Of a stretch of DNA of 64,000 nucleotides, positions 1 through 10,615 are shown in pieces. Positions within the stretch are counted from its first letter, which is position 1; each line of letters begins with the position of its first letter. Made by a program: the position numbers and the translations under genes. The stretch spans positions 1,736,001 to 1,800,000 of the forward strand of contig NZ_JACHJS010000001.1 of assembly GCF_014203755.1 (NCBI RefSeq), in the 5' to 3' direction. The notes under the pieces were generated by a model. The model was not told the DNA's origin and searched no databases. It was given only the letters and a program-made list of their open reading frames with translations. This DNA comes from Saccharothrix violaceirubra (GTDB lineage: Bacteria > Actinomycetota > Actinomycetes > Mycobacteriales > Pseudonocardiaceae).

Positions 1-338
1 ACTACACGCTGCCCACCGAACGCGGACTGCTGCCGGGCAACGGGTCGCTGGTCGCCGCCCTGCGGGCCGCCACCGGTGCCGAGCCGTCGGTCGCGGGCAA
101 GCCCGCCACGCCGTTGTTGGACCAGGCGGCCAAATCCCTCGGTGCCCAGCGTCCACTGGTCGTCGGCGACCGGCTCGACACCGACATCGCGGGCGCCGTC
201 AACGCGGGCATGGACTCGTTGCTGGTGCTGACCGGCGTCTCCACCCGAGCCGAGGCGGACGCCCTCCCGCCGGAGGCGCGGCCCACGCACATCGCGGCCG
301 ACCTGTCGGTCCTGGCATCGGCTACCGTTCACCTGTGA
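1..338 (+). CDS. HAD-superfamily hydrolase, C-terminal part (5' end outside window)
   Basis: Only the last ~111 codons are present; the open frame runs in from the left edge in frame 3. The visible part has the late HAD motifs: a lysine in AGKPATPLLDQA and the metal-binding GDRLDTDIAGAVNAGMDS stretch, as in NagD/phosphoglycolate-phosphatase type (class IIA) hydrolases. These enzymes remove phosphate from small phosphorylated metabolites through an aspartyl-phosphate intermediate; the nucleophile motif DxDxT lies outside the window. The gene immediately precedes tlyA, as in related actinobacteria, and its TGA overlaps the GTG of the next small gene. The substrate cannot be told. Confidence 0.85.
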   Translation, partial: YTLPTERGLLPGNGSLVAALRAATGAEPSVAGKPATPLLDQAAKSLGAQRPLVVGDRLDTDIAGAVNAGMDSLLVLTGVSTRAEADALPPEARPTHIAADLSVLASATVHL

Positions 339-508
339 GCTTCGAGGTTCCCCTCCCCGGTCCACCGCGTGACCCGGTCGCCGGGATCGACGACGCGGTG
401 GCCGGTCTGGACGGACTCGACCCGCTGGCGGTCGACGAGCACGTGAGCCGGTTCGACGAGGTGCACACCGCGTTGACCGCCGCCCTGTCCAGCATCGACC
501 AGGTGTGA
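335..508 (+). CDS. small conserved hypothetical protein, 57 aa
   Basis: A 57-codon frame starts at GTG 335, overlapping the TGA of the upstream HAD gene as GTGA, and ends 3 bases before the tlyA start. The product is acidic (many Asp, Glu, Val and Ala) and has no membrane segment, cysteine motif or recognisable domain; it begins MSFEVPLPGPPRDPVAGI and ends TAALSSIDQV. The translational coupling on one side, tight spacing on the other and high G/C at third codon positions support a real gene. Small proteins at this place between a HAD gene and tlyA are common in actinobacteria. No function can be assigned. Confidence 0.7.
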   Translation: MSFEVPLPGPPRDPVAGIDDAVAGLDGLDPLAVDEHVSRFDEVHTALTAALSSIDQV

Positions 509-511
509 CCG

Positions 512-1318
512 GTGCCGCGCAGGGCTCGGCTCGACGCCGAACTGGTCCGCCGCGGTCTCGCCCGCTCCCGTGAGCACGCGAGCCAGTTGGTCGCCGACGG
601 TCGCGTGACGGTGCGCGGCACGGTCGCGACCAAACCCGCGACCGCCGTCGAACTGGACACCGCGCTGGTCGTCCGCGACAACGACGGCCCCAACTACGCC
701 TCACGCGGCGCGCACAAGCTCGTCGGCGCGCTGGAACGGTTCGACGCCGTGGTCGTCGAGGGCCGGCGCTGCCTGGACGCGGGTGCGTCCACCGGCGGGT
801 TCACCGACGTGCTGCTGCGCGCGGGCGCCCGCCAGGTCGTGGCCGCCGACGTCGGACGCGGCCTGCTGGACTGGCGGTTGCGCACCGACGACCGGGTCGT
901 GGTGAAGGACAAGACGAACGTCCGCGCCTTGGCGCCCGAGGACATCGGCGGTCCGGTGGACCTGGTGGTGGCCGACCTGTCGTTCATCTCGCTGCGGCTC
1001 GTGCTGCCCGCGCTCGCGTCCTGCCTGGACGAGGACGGCGACCTGCTGCCCATGGTCAAGCCGCAGTTCGAGGTCGGCCGGGAACGGCTCGGGTCCGGCG
1101 GCGTGGTGCGCGATCCGGAGCTGCGCGCCGAGGCCGTGCTCGACGTCGTCGCGTCCGCCGCCGGACTGGGGTTGCGCACGCACGGCGTGACCGCGAGCCC
1201 GCTGCCCGGTCCTTCGGGCAACGTGGAGTTCTTCGTCTGGCTTCGGCGCGGTGAACCGCTCGACGCCGACACCGCAGCCGGGCTCGTGCGCGCGGCCGTC
1301 GCGGAAGGACCCCGATGA
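512..1318 (+). CDS. tlyA: TlyA-family 16S/23S rRNA 2'-O-methyltransferase
   Basis: 268 aa, the usual TlyA length. An N-terminal S4 RNA-binding domain (residues ~1-60, RLDAELVRRGLARSREHA) is followed by an FtsJ/Rossmann SAM-methyltransferase domain with the SAM loop DAGASTGGFTDVLL and the acidic motif DLVVADLSFIS. In mycobacteria TlyA methylates C1409 of 16S and C1920 of 23S rRNA, which affects capreomycin sensitivity; the same reaction is expected here. The last bases overlap nadK as ATGA, so the two are translationally coupled. The order tlyA-nadK-recN matches Rv1694-Rv1696. GTG start at 512. Confidence 0.95.
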   Translation: MPRRARLDAELVRRGLARSREHASQLVADGRVTVRGTVATKPATAVELDTALVVRDNDGPNYASRGAHKLVGALERFDAVVVEGRRCLDAGASTGGFTDVLLRAGARQVVAADVGRGLLDWRLRTDDRVVVKDKTNVRALAPEDIGGPVDLVVADLSFISLRLVLPALASCLDEDGDLLPMVKPQFEVGRERLGSGGVVRDPELRAEAVLDVVASAAGLGLRTHGVTASPLPGPSGNVEFFVWLRRGEPLDADTAAGLVRAAVAEGPR

Positions 1319-2226
1319 GCGGAAACGTCGTGGTGGACCGGGAGATCCTGCTCGTCGTCCACACCGGACGGCGCAGCAACGTGTCCCTGGCGCGGGAGGT
1401 CGCGGTCCGGTTCGCCGCCGCCGGCATCGCACTGCGCGTGCTGGCGGACGAGGCCGCCGCGCTGGACCCGGCGTTCTTCGCCGCGGTGGTCAAGGCCGAC
1501 GAACAGGCCGCCGAGGGCACCGAGCTGGTGTTCGTGCTCGGCGGCGACGGCACGCTGCTGCGCGCCGCGGAACTGGCCCGCCCGGCGGGTGTCCCGGTGC
1601 TGGGCGTGAACCTGGGTCGCGTCGGTTTCCTCGCCGAGGCGGATTCGGACGCGCTGTACGAGGCGATCGCGACCGTCGTCGACCGGGGTTACCGGGTCGA
1701 GGAGCGGATGACGCTGGACATCGTCGCCACGCTCGACGGCGACGTGCTCGAACGGACCTGGGCGCTCAACGAGGCCAGCGTCGAGAAGAGCATGCGCGAG
1801 CGCATCCTGGACGTGGTCGTCGAGGTCGACGGGCGGCCGGTGTCCGCGTTCGGCTGCGACGGCGTCCTGGTCGCCACGCCCACCGGTTCGACCGCGTACG
1901 CGTTCTCCGCCGGCGGTCCGGTGGTGTGGCCCGACGTGCAGGCCCTGCTGGTCGTGCCCAGCAACGCGCACGCGCTGTTCGCCCGGCCGCTGGTCGTGTC
2001 GCCGGCGTCGGTCGTGGCGCTGGAGGTCGACGCCGGCGGGCACCCGGCCGTGCTGTGCGCGGACGGCCGCCGCACCGTGGAACTGCCGCCCGGCGCCCGG
2101 GTCGAGGTGGTCGGCAGCCCCACCCCGCTGCGCTTGATCAGGCTGCGTGACGGCGTGTTCACCGACCGGCTGGTGGAGAAGTTCTCGCTGCCGGTGCAGG
2201 GCTGGCGCGGTCCGGCGGCCGACTAG
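1315..2226 (+). CDS. nadK: NAD kinase
   Basis: 303 aa. Phosphorylates NAD to NADP, using ATP or polyphosphate in actinobacteria, in the cytoplasm. The diagnostic GGDG motif is seen in FVLGGDGTLLRAAELA (residues ~78-93), followed by GVNLGRVGFLAE and the conserved NEASVEKS and CDGVLVATPTGSTAYAFSAGGP stretches that form the NAD site (quoted pieces are adjacent). Start ATG overlaps the tlyA stop. Sits between tlyA and recN as in mycobacteria. Nothing unusual in length or codon use. Confidence 0.96.
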   Translation: MSGNVVVDREILLVVHTGRRSNVSLAREVAVRFAAAGIALRVLADEAAALDPAFFAAVVKADEQAAEGTELVFVLGGDGTLLRAAELARPAGVPVLGVNLGRVGFLAEADSDALYEAIATVVDRGYRVEERMTLDIVATLDGDVLERTWALNEASVEKSMRERILDVVVEVDGRPVSAFGCDGVLVATPTGSTAYAFSAGGPVVWPDVQALLVVPSNAHALFARPLVVSPASVVALEVDAGGHPAVLCADGRRTVELPPGARVEVVGSPTPLRLIRLRDGVFTDRLVEKFSLPVQGWRGPAAD

Positions 2227-2293
2227 GATTTTCGCGCGGACACCGCCCCCCGAAGCCCGCGTTCGTCGGTATCGCCCAGTAGTGTCTGCGAAC

Positions 2294-4075
2294 GTGTTGG
2301 CCGAGATGCGCATCCAGGGCCTTGGTGTGATCGACGAGGCCACCCTCGAACTCGATGCCGGATTCACCGTGGTGACGGGTGAGACAGGCGCCGGGAAGAC
2401 CATGGTCGTCACCGGACTCCACCTGCTCGGCGGCGGGCGGGCCGAGGCGTCCCGGGTCCGCTCCGGCGCCGACCGGGCGATAGTCGAAGGCAGGTTCAGC
2501 GCGCCCGCCGGCAGTCCCGCCGCGAAGGCGGCCGAGGAGGTCGGCGGCGAACCCGACGAGGACGGCAGCGTCATCGCGATCCGGTCGGTCTCCGCCGACG
2601 GCCGGTCGCGGGCCCACCTCGGCGGCCGGTCCGTGCCCGTGGGCGTGCTCGCGGAACTGGCCGAGCAACTCCTGGCCGTGCACGGCCAGAACGACCAGCT
2701 ACGCCTGCTACGGCCGGCCGAGCAGCGGTCGGTGCTCGACCGGTTCGCCGGCGACGAGGTCGCCGGACCGCTGCGCGAGTACCGCAAGATCCGCGACGAG
2801 TGGCTGCGCGTCGCCGCCGAACTGACCGAGCGCACCGAACGCGCCCGCGAACTGGCGCGGGAATCGGAACTGCTGCGGCACGGCCTCGCCGAGATCGGCG
2901 CCGTCGACCCGAAACCGGGCGAGGACGCCGAGCTCGTGCTGGAGGCCCGTCGGCTGGCCGACGCCGACCAGTTGCGCGAGTCCGCCTCCGGTGCCGCGTA
3001 CGCGGTGTCGGGGTCGCCCGACGGCGACCCGGACAACCCCGGTGCGCTGGGCCTGATCGGCGAGGCGCGGCGGCGGCTGGGCTCGTCCGAGGATCCCCGG
3101 CTGCGCGACCTGGAACCCCGGCTGGTCGAGGCCGAGACGCTGCTGGCCGACGTCGGCGCGGAGATCGTCGCCTACCTGGACCACCTCGACGCCGACCCGG
3201 CCCGGCTGGAACGGGTGCTCGCCCGCCAGGCCGAGCTGAAGTCGTTGACCCGCAAGTACGCCGCCGACGTCGACGGCGTGATCGAGTGGGCGGCCGACGC
3301 GTCCGGCAGGCTTTCCGGGCTCGACACGTCCGACGAGGCGCTGGCCGTGCTGGCCGCCCGCCGCGACGAGTTGGCCGGGCAGCTCGCGGAGTTCGCGCTG
3401 CGGGTCACGGCGGCCCGTGAGGACGCGGCCCAGGAACTGGGCAAGGCCGTGTCCGAGGAGTTGACCGGACTGGCCATGCCGCACGCGACGGTCGAGGTCG
3501 TGGTGCGTCCCCGGGTCGCCGAATCGGGTGATCCGCAGGCGCTGCCGGTCGGCGGCCGGTCGCTGCACGCGGGCGCGAGCGGCGTCGACGAGGTCGAGCT
3601 GCGGCTGATCGCGCACCCCGGTGCGCCCGCGCTGCCCGTGCACAAGGGCGCGTCCGGTGGCGAGTTGTCCCGCGTGATGCTGGCGCTGGAGGTCGTGCTG
3701 TCGCACTCGGATCCCGTGCCCACGCTGGTGTTCGACGAGGTCGACGCCGGTGTCGGCGGCCGGGCGGCGGTCGAGGTCGGCCGCCGGCTCGCCCGGCTCG
3801 CGCGCAGCCACCAGGTCATCGTGGTCACGCACCTGCCGCAGGTCGCCGCGTTCGCAGACCGGCACCTGGTCGTGGACAAGACCGCGGACGGCGTCCTGAC
3901 CCGCAGCGGCGTGCGGCGGCTCGACGAGCCGCAGCGCGTCGTGGAACTGGCCAGGATGCTCGCGGGCATGGATTCGACGGACACGGGTCGGGCGCACGCC
4001 GAGGAGTTGCTGGCGGCGGCGAAGGCGGACAAGGACAACGTCCCGGTCGTGCGGCGGAAGGGAAAGCGGACATGA
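2294..4075 (+). CDS. recN: DNA repair protein RecN
   Basis: About 593 aa from GTG 2294, giving MLAEMRIQGLGVIDEATLEL, the usual actinobacterial RecN start; ATG 2306 is a possible alternative. It is an SMC-like ATPase that acts at double-strand breaks. Walker A is GETGAGKT near residue 35, the middle is a long charged coiled-coil region, and the ABC signature (KGASGGELSRVMLALE) and Walker B (TLVFDEVDAGVGGRAA) lie near the C terminus. The upstream spacer from nadK (2227-2293) is short. The stop overlaps the following membrane-protein gene as ATGA. Confidence 0.95.
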   Translation: MLAEMRIQGLGVIDEATLELDAGFTVVTGETGAGKTMVVTGLHLLGGGRAEASRVRSGADRAIVEGRFSAPAGSPAAKAAEEVGGEPDEDGSVIAIRSVSADGRSRAHLGGRSVPVGVLAELAEQLLAVHGQNDQLRLLRPAEQRSVLDRFAGDEVAGPLREYRKIRDEWLRVAAELTERTERARELARESELLRHGLAEIGAVDPKPGEDAELVLEARRLADADQLRESASGAAYAVSGSPDGDPDNPGALGLIGEARRRLGSSEDPRLRDLEPRLVEAETLLADVGAEIVAYLDHLDADPARLERVLARQAELKSLTRKYAADVDGVIEWAADASGRLSGLDTSDEALAVLAARRDELAGQLAEFALRVTAAREDAAQELGKAVSEELTGLAMPHATVEVVVRPRVAESGDPQALPVGGRSLHAGASGVDEVELRLIAHPGAPALPVHKGASGGELSRVMLALEVVLSHSDPVPTLVFDEVDAGVGGRAAVEVGRRLARLARSHQVIVVTHLPQVAAFADRHLVVDKTADGVLTRSGVRRLDEPQRVVELARMLAGMDSTDTGRAHAEELLAAAKADKDNVPVVRRKGKRT

Positions 4076-4848
4076 GCGGAACGCGGCTCGTCGGGGTGCT
4101 GCTGCTGCTCGCGGCGGCGGTGACCGCGGCGCTGGCCACGTTCCTGCCCCTGTTCCGGTACGTCCAGGAGTTCAGCCCGTCGAACGGGATCGAGTTCTCG
4201 TCCACGTCCTGGGAGTACGAGGTCCGGTTCAAGATCTCGGCCGACGACGCCGAGGGCGTCGACCGGTCGTCCGACGACCAGCGCGAGCCGTCCCCGCAGT
4301 TCGGCGTCCCGGTGATGTTCGGGGTGCTGGTGCTGTTCGGTGCCGCGCTGCTGTCGTTCCTGCCCGAGCGGCAGCGGCTCGCGTCGCGGTACGCCGCGGT
4401 CGGTGCGTCCGGCGTGCTGATCGGCGGTGTGGGCGCGGCGTTCGCGTTCGCGGCCAAGGCGCTCACGTCCGGCGACCCGGTCCGCGCCCAGGTCCAGGAC
4501 GGGCACTACGGGGCCGGGTTGTGGCTGCTGCTCGCGGCGACCGCGGCGGCGGTGGTCGGCACGGTGCTGCTGCACACCCGTCGGGAACGCGCGGTGGAGG
4601 CGACCGTCGGCGTGGTCTACCGGGTGGACGAGGGCGACGACGACACGCCGCCGTTCGGCATCCCGGTCGCCGTGCTGCCCGGCGACGCTGTGACCGGTGG
4701 GCCGGTCCGGGACACCGGTCCGGCCTCGGGCGCGGGTGCGTCGACGGCCGCCGGTGTCGTGGGTACGGAGTCGGCGGGTGTCGGCACGGTCGCCGACGGG
4801 AACCCGGCCGGGAACGCCGACGGGAAGTCGGAGGAGCGGACGTCGTGA
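4072..4848 (+). CDS. membrane protein, first of three tandem relatives
   Basis: 258 aa, not matched to a named family. An N-terminal membrane segment (GVLLLLAAAVTAALATFLPL) leads to an extracytoplasmic stretch and three further hydrophobic segments (about residues 78-97, 108-125 and 143-163). The C-terminal tail is soluble and ends in low-complexity Gly/Ala/Thr/Val. The tail carries the motif VDEGDDDTPPFGIPVAVLPGD, which recurs in the gene at 5264-5869 as VDDDHDATPPFGFPAPA...LPGD. Both neighbours overlap it by 4 bases (ATGA with recN, GTGA with the next gene), so it is part of the recN transcript. Function unknown. Confidence 0.8.
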   Translation: MSGTRLVGVLLLLAAAVTAALATFLPLFRYVQEFSPSNGIEFSSTSWEYEVRFKISADDAEGVDRSSDDQREPSPQFGVPVMFGVLVLFGAALLSFLPERQRLASRYAAVGASGVLIGGVGAAFAFAAKALTSGDPVRAQVQDGHYGAGLWLLLAATAAAVVGTVLLHTRRERAVEATVGVVYRVDEGDDDTPPFGIPVAVLPGDAVTGGPVRDTGPASGAGASTAAGVVGTESAGVGTVADGNPAGNADGKSEERTS

Positions 4849-5267
4849 ACCGGGCCGCGTCCGGGGTCGCCGCGTTGGCGGCCGGTGCGGTGCTGGGCGC
4901 GGTGGGCACGGCGTTGCCCCTCTACGGGGTGGTCCGGCCCGGTGGGCGGACCGAGGTCCTGGTGACGGCGTGGCACGGTCTGGGGTCCGGGTCGGCGCGG
5001 TTGGCGCTGCCCGCGGTGGTCGGAGTGGGGGTCCTGGTGGTCGCGGTGGCGTTATCCGTCTTACGGCCCGGTGTGCTCGGGCGGTTCCTCGCGGCGGTCG
5101 GCGCCGCGCTGTCCGTCGGCGTGGCCGCGGTCGTGGCGACCGTGGTCGCCGGGGTGCTCGCGGCCGACCCGTCGGCCTACCTCGGTTCGGGTGCCGTGCT
5201 GCTCGCGGTGGCGTCGGTGATCGCCCTGGTCGGCGCCGCGTTGGTGCAGGACTGGACGCGGTCGTGA
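4845..5267 (+). CDS. membrane protein, second of three tandem relatives
   Basis: 140 aa from GTG 4845, which overlaps the previous stop (GTGA). Nearly all hydrophobic, with about four predicted membrane segments. Its first segment (AAGAVLGAVGTALPLYGVV) resembles the first segment of both neighbours, where a small-residue helix also ends in FLPL(Y/F). It lacks the acidic DTPPFG tail that both neighbours have, so it looks like a shortened or diverged copy. The stop overlaps the next gene (GTGA at 5264). No enzyme motif is visible; the function is unknown. Confidence 0.75.
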   Translation: MNRAASGVAALAAGAVLGAVGTALPLYGVVRPGGRTEVLVTAWHGLGSGSARLALPAVVGVGVLVVAVALSVLRPGVLGRFLAAVGAALSVGVAAVVATVVAGVLAADPSAYLGSGAVLLAVASVIALVGAALVQDWTRS

Positions 5268-5869
5268 CGGGTCGCGTGGTCCTCGTCGGGGTCGTGCTGT
5301 TGTGGTGCGGCGTCGTGCTGACCGTGGTCGGGTCGTTCCTGCCGCTCTACGGGGTCGCCATGGCGCCCACACCGGAGTTCGAGGGGTACCGCTTCGGGCT
5401 GACGTCCTGGGGCGACTTCCACGAGCCCCCGCTGCCGGCCGAGGCGGCGCCCGGTGTGCCGCGGACCGCCGAGTACGGGTACGGGCTGCTGGCGGGTGCC
5501 GCCCTGGCCGGGTTCGGTGCGGTGCGCGCCCGGCACGTCTCCGGCCGCGCGGGCGCGGTCGCCGGTGCCGGGGTGCTCGCGGGCACGGTCTGGGCCGCGT
5601 GGCAGGGATCGCTGCTGCTGTATCCGGGCGACGTGCCCGAGGGCACCGGGATGGAGAAGTTCGTCGGGCCCGGCGTCTGGCTGCTGGCCGCCGCGTGCGC
5701 GTGCACGGCGGTGGGCGCGTTCCTGGTGCACGGGCTCCCACGGCGCGCGTCGAAGCCGGAGGGCCCGTCGGTGATCAGGGTCGACGACGACCACGACGCG
5801 ACCCCGCCGTTCGGCTTTCCCGCACCCGCTGTCCGTCTGCCGGGGGACGAGGGCCACCCGAGCGGGTGA
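5264..5869 (+). CDS. membrane protein, third of three tandem relatives
   Basis: 201 aa from GTG 5264. The first membrane segment (residues ~5-27) ends in SFLPLYGV. Then come a soluble segment (FEGYRFGLTSWGDF, comparable with FSSTSWEYEV in the gene at 4072), three more hydrophobic segments and an acidic C-terminal tail VDDDHDATPPFGFPAP...LPGD that copies the tail of the first paralogue. The three genes are joined by 4-base overlaps and probably form a membrane complex or a duplicated family. A 96-base gap separates it from steA. Confidence 0.78.
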   Translation: MTGRVVLVGVVLLWCGVVLTVVGSFLPLYGVAMAPTPEFEGYRFGLTSWGDFHEPPLPAEAAPGVPRTAEYGYGLLAGAALAGFGAVRARHVSGRAGAVAGAGVLAGTVWAAWQGSLLLYPGDVPEGTGMEKFVGPGVWLLAAACACTAVGAFLVHGLPRRASKPEGPSVIRVDDDHDATPPFGFPAPAVRLPGDEGHPSG

Positions 5870-5965
5870 ATATCGTCCACTGTGGACCGGTCGGGCCTGT
5901 GACCTGCCCGGATCGGTGCGGCGTGTTGCGGGCCGAACGCGGGCCGGCGGGTCCACCATCGGCCC

Positions 5966-7150
5966 ATGAAGCTCTCCGGGTTGCTCAGCCGCTCGAACCG
6001 CGAACTGCCGGGGACGTCGGGACTCGCGCGGGTCGACCGCCGCACGGGCGACCTGCTGCGCCGGATCGGCCCCGGCGACATCGCCGTGCTCGACCAGGTC
6101 GACCTCGACCGGCGCACCGCCGAGGCGCTCGTGGCCGCCGAGGTGGTCGGCGTGGTCAACGCGTCGCCGTCGATCTCCGGCCGCTTCCCCAACCTCGGCC
6201 CCGAGGTGCTCGTCGCGGCCGGCATCCCGTTGGTCGACGACGTCGGCACGGCCGTGCTGCGCGTCGTGAAGGAGGGCACGAAGCTACGCGTGCACGAAGG
6301 CGTGGTGTACGCGGGCGACCGTGAGGTCGCGCGCGGGGTCGAGCAGACCGCCGAGCGGATCGCCGACGCGCTGATCGAGGCGAAGGCGGGCATGGCCGCC
6401 CAGCTGGAGGCGTTCTCCGCGAACACGATCGAGTTCCTGCGCCGCGAGCGCACGCTGATCCTCGACGGCGTGGGCGTGCCCGACGTGGTCGTGCCGATCA
6501 AGGACCGCCAGGTGCTCGTCGTCGCCGGCGGCACCCGGCACGTCGACGGGCTGCGCCGGCTGCGCAAGTACATCCGCGAGTACCGGCCCGTGCTCATCGG
6601 CGTGGACATCGGCGCCGACACGCTGTTCGCCTGCGGGTTCAAGCCGGACGTGATCGTGGGCGACCCGGACGGCATCGGCACCGAGGCGTTGCGCGCCGGT
6701 TCCGAGGTGGTCGTGCCCGCCCAGACCGACGGGCACGCGCCGGGCCTGGAGCGCATCCAGGACCTGGGCATCGGCGCGGTCACGTTCCCGGCCACCGGCA
6801 ATGCCGAGGACCTGGCCCTGCTGCTGGCCGAGGCGCACGGCGCCACGCTCGTGGTGACCGTCGGCGTGCAGGCGGGCCTGCGGGAGTTCCTCGACCGCGG
6901 CCACTGCGGGTCCAACCCGTCCACCTTCCTGACCCGGCTCAAGCTCGGCGCCCGGCTCGTCGACGGCGAGGCCGTCGCCGTGCTGCACCGCAGCCGGGTG
7001 TCGTTCGGGGTGATCGCGCTGCTGGTGCTGGCGGCCGTGGTCGTGATGGTGGCCGCGCTGTGGGTGTCGGGTGTGGGCCAGGTGTACGTGGACATCGCCG
7101 TCGACGGCGTCCGCGCCCTCGTCGACCAGGTGAAGGGATGGTTCGGGTGA
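5966..7150 (+). CDS. steA: SteA-type cytokinetic ring protein
   Basis: 394 aa. Matches the actinobacterial SteA family (Rv1697 position), with a thiamine-pyrophosphokinase-like fold in the central region (GVDIGADTLFACGFKPDVIVG reads as two adjacent motifs) and one C-terminal membrane helix (about residues 350-372, VIALLVLAAVVVMVAALW). In Corynebacterium SteA and SteB act with the divisome to activate cell-wall hydrolases. ATG 5966 fits the family start (MKLSGLLSRS). The stop TGA overlaps the GTG of steB, so the pair is translationally coupled. Confidence 0.9.
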   Translation: MKLSGLLSRSNRELPGTSGLARVDRRTGDLLRRIGPGDIAVLDQVDLDRRTAEALVAAEVVGVVNASPSISGRFPNLGPEVLVAAGIPLVDDVGTAVLRVVKEGTKLRVHEGVVYAGDREVARGVEQTAERIADALIEAKAGMAAQLEAFSANTIEFLRRERTLILDGVGVPDVVVPIKDRQVLVVAGGTRHVDGLRRLRKYIREYRPVLIGVDIGADTLFACGFKPDVIVGDPDGIGTEALRAGSEVVVPAQTDGHAPGLERIQDLGIGAVTFPATGNAEDLALLLAEAHGATLVVTVGVQAGLREFLDRGHCGSNPSTFLTRLKLGARLVDGEAVAVLHRSRVSFGVIALLVLAAVVVMVAALWVSGVGQVYVDIAVDGVRALVDQVKGWFG

Positions 7151-8088
7151 TAACCCTGCGTTACCACATCGTGTCGATCACGGCGGTGTTCCTGTCGCTC
7201 GCGGTCGGCGTCGTCCTCGGCTCGACCGCGATCAGCGGACGCCTGCTCTCCGGCCTGACCGAGGACAACGGGTCGCTCGGCGCCCAGGTCGCCGACCTGC
7301 AGAACCAGCGCAACGCGCTCGACGCGCGGCTGGCCGACCAGGACCGGTTCGCCGCGGCGATCGGGCCGCTCGCGGTCAAGGGTGTGCTGACCGACCGGAC
7401 CGTGGTGCTGGTGACCACGTCCGACGCCGCGCCCGGCGACCGGGACGCGCTGGCCGAGCTGCTGCGCTCGGCGGGCGCCGCGGTCACCGGCGAACTCCAG
7501 CTCACCGACGCGTTCCCCGACCCCGGCAAGGCCGACCAGCTCCGCGACCTCGTCGCCCGCCTCCAGCCCGCCGGCACCGAACTGCCCACCGCCACCGACC
7601 CCGGCACCCGTGCGGGCGGCCTGCTCGGCACGTTGCTGCTGCTCGACGCCGAGACCAACGAGCCGCAGGCGTCCGCCGACGAGACCGCCGCCGCGCTCGC
7701 GGGCCTGGCCGGCGGCGGGTTCGTGAAGTCCGGATCCGACCTGAAGCCGGCGCAGCTCGTCGTCGTGCTCACCGGCGGCGCGCTCACCGCGGACTCGGCC
7801 GCCGACCGGGCGTCCACCCTGGCCCGGTTCGCCACCCAGCTCGACCGGTCCGGTGTGGGCGCGGTGCTGGCGGGATCGGCGGGCAGCGCGGACGGCACCG
7901 GGCCGGTCGGCGTCGTGCGCGCGGACACCGCGGCCACGTCCGTGCTGTCCACCGTGGACGACGTGGGCACGGCCGCCGGGCGCGTCGTGACCGTGCTGGC
8001 GTTGCGCGAGCAGCTCGACGGCAAGGCCGGCCGGTACGGCGTGGCGGGCAACGCGCAGGGGCCGGCGCCTGGCATCGAGGCAGGTTGA
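7147..8088 (+). CDS. steB: SteB/MctB-family membrane-anchored protein
   Basis: 313 aa from GTG 7147 (MITLRYHIVSITAVFLSLAV), which overlaps the steA stop as GTGA; an in-frame ATG at 7138 is less likely. One N-terminal membrane segment (residues ~7-30) is followed by a short coiled coil (LGAQVADLQNQRNALDARLA) and a large extracytoplasmic domain. The family includes Rv1698, called MctB for its copper phenotype and an outer-membrane channel claim, and corynebacterial SteB, the partner of SteA. The steA-steB coupling here favours the cell-division role. Confidence 0.88.
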   Translation: MITLRYHIVSITAVFLSLAVGVVLGSTAISGRLLSGLTEDNGSLGAQVADLQNQRNALDARLADQDRFAAAIGPLAVKGVLTDRTVVLVTTSDAAPGDRDALAELLRSAGAAVTGELQLTDAFPDPGKADQLRDLVARLQPAGTELPTATDPGTRAGGLLGTLLLLDAETNEPQASADETAAALAGLAGGGFVKSGSDLKPAQLVVVLTGGALTADSAADRASTLARFATQLDRSGVGAVLAGSAGSADGTGPVGVVRADTAATSVLSTVDDVGTAAGRVVTVLALREQLDGKAGRYGVAGNAQGPAPGIEAG

Positions 8089-8219
8089 CGGCGGGTGAAC
8101 GGTCCTGGGCCGAACGGGTGAGGCCGGTGGGCGCCGGCGGTCCGCCGGCGTGTTAGCGTTAGGGCCCGTGGACAGGGCCGGAGCCCTGGCGGAACATTCG
8201 GACCACGGGAGCCTCGTTG

Positions 8220-9904
<1,685 letters not shown>

Positions 9905-9908
<4 letters not shown>

Positions 9909-10525
9909 CCCGGCACGAGTTCTCGACGGTGTCCTCGCGGGACGTGCACATCGGACGGGTCGTGGGCCTGCGGGTCGACGAGGTCGTCATGCCCGGCGGG
10001 GGCACGGCGTCGCGCGAGGTCGTCGAGCACCTGGGCGCGGTGGCGGTCGCGGCCGTGGACGACGACGGGTGCGTGACGTTGATCCACCAGTACCGGCACC
10101 CGTTGGGCAAGCGGATCTGGGAACTGCCGGCCGGGTTGCTGGACGCCGCGGCGGAGGAGCCGCTGGAGGCGGCCCGGCGCGAGCTGGTCGAGGAGGTCGG
10201 GCTGACCGCGTCCTCGTGGGTGACGCTGGTGGACGTCGCCGCGTCGCCCGGGTTCACCGACGAGGTCGTGCGGGTGTTCCTCGCGCGGGGGCTGGAGTCG
10301 GTCGAGCGGCAGGTGCTGGGCGAGGAGGAGGCCGACCTCGAGGCCCGGCAGGTGCCGTTGGACGAGGCCGTGGCCATGGCGTTGGCCGGGGAGATCGTCA
10401 ACGGCGCGGCGGTGTCGGGGTTGCTGGCGGCCCAGGCGGTGCTGGCCGGGCGGGCGCGGGCCCGGCCCGCCGACGCGCCGTTCGCCGACCGGCCCACGGC
10501 GTTCGCCCGGCGGCTTTCGGTCTAG
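9905..10525 (+). CDS. NUDIX hydrolase, ADP-ribose pyrophosphatase type
   Basis: 206 aa from GTG 9905, overlapping the pyrG stop. The NUDIX box is complete: G-x5-E-x7-REL-x-EE-x-G in [21 protein letters not shown] followed by VGLT (pieces quoted separately). Upstream of the box, [18 protein letters not shown] is typical of ADP-ribose pyrophosphatases (NudF/Rv1700), which cleave ADP-ribose to AMP and ribose-5-phosphate. Downstream lies a palindrome (10553-10566) and repeat array A. Confidence 0.92.
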
Positions 10526-10552
10526 GTCGCACTTCCGGGTCTCGTTCTCGGA

Positions 10553-10566
10553 CGGTGGGCCCACCG
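10553..10566. terminator. 14-bp perfect palindrome after the NUDIX gene
   Basis: CGGTGGGCCCACCG reads the same on both strands, with no loop, 28 bases past the NUDIX stop. It could contribute to transcript 3'-end formation or be a protein site; the missing loop and T-run make a standard terminator uncertain. Confidence 0.3.
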
Positions 10567-10615
10567 GCGCGTACCCCCCGGGCGGAACACGGACCGGTGT
10601 CGCGGACGCCGGGTG

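Noticed and set aside
694..3036. Very long open frames on the opposite strand of tlyA/nadK/recN and of many other genes
   Set aside because: They are by-products of high GC; they lack ribosome sites and domain matches, and overlap well-supported genes throughout.
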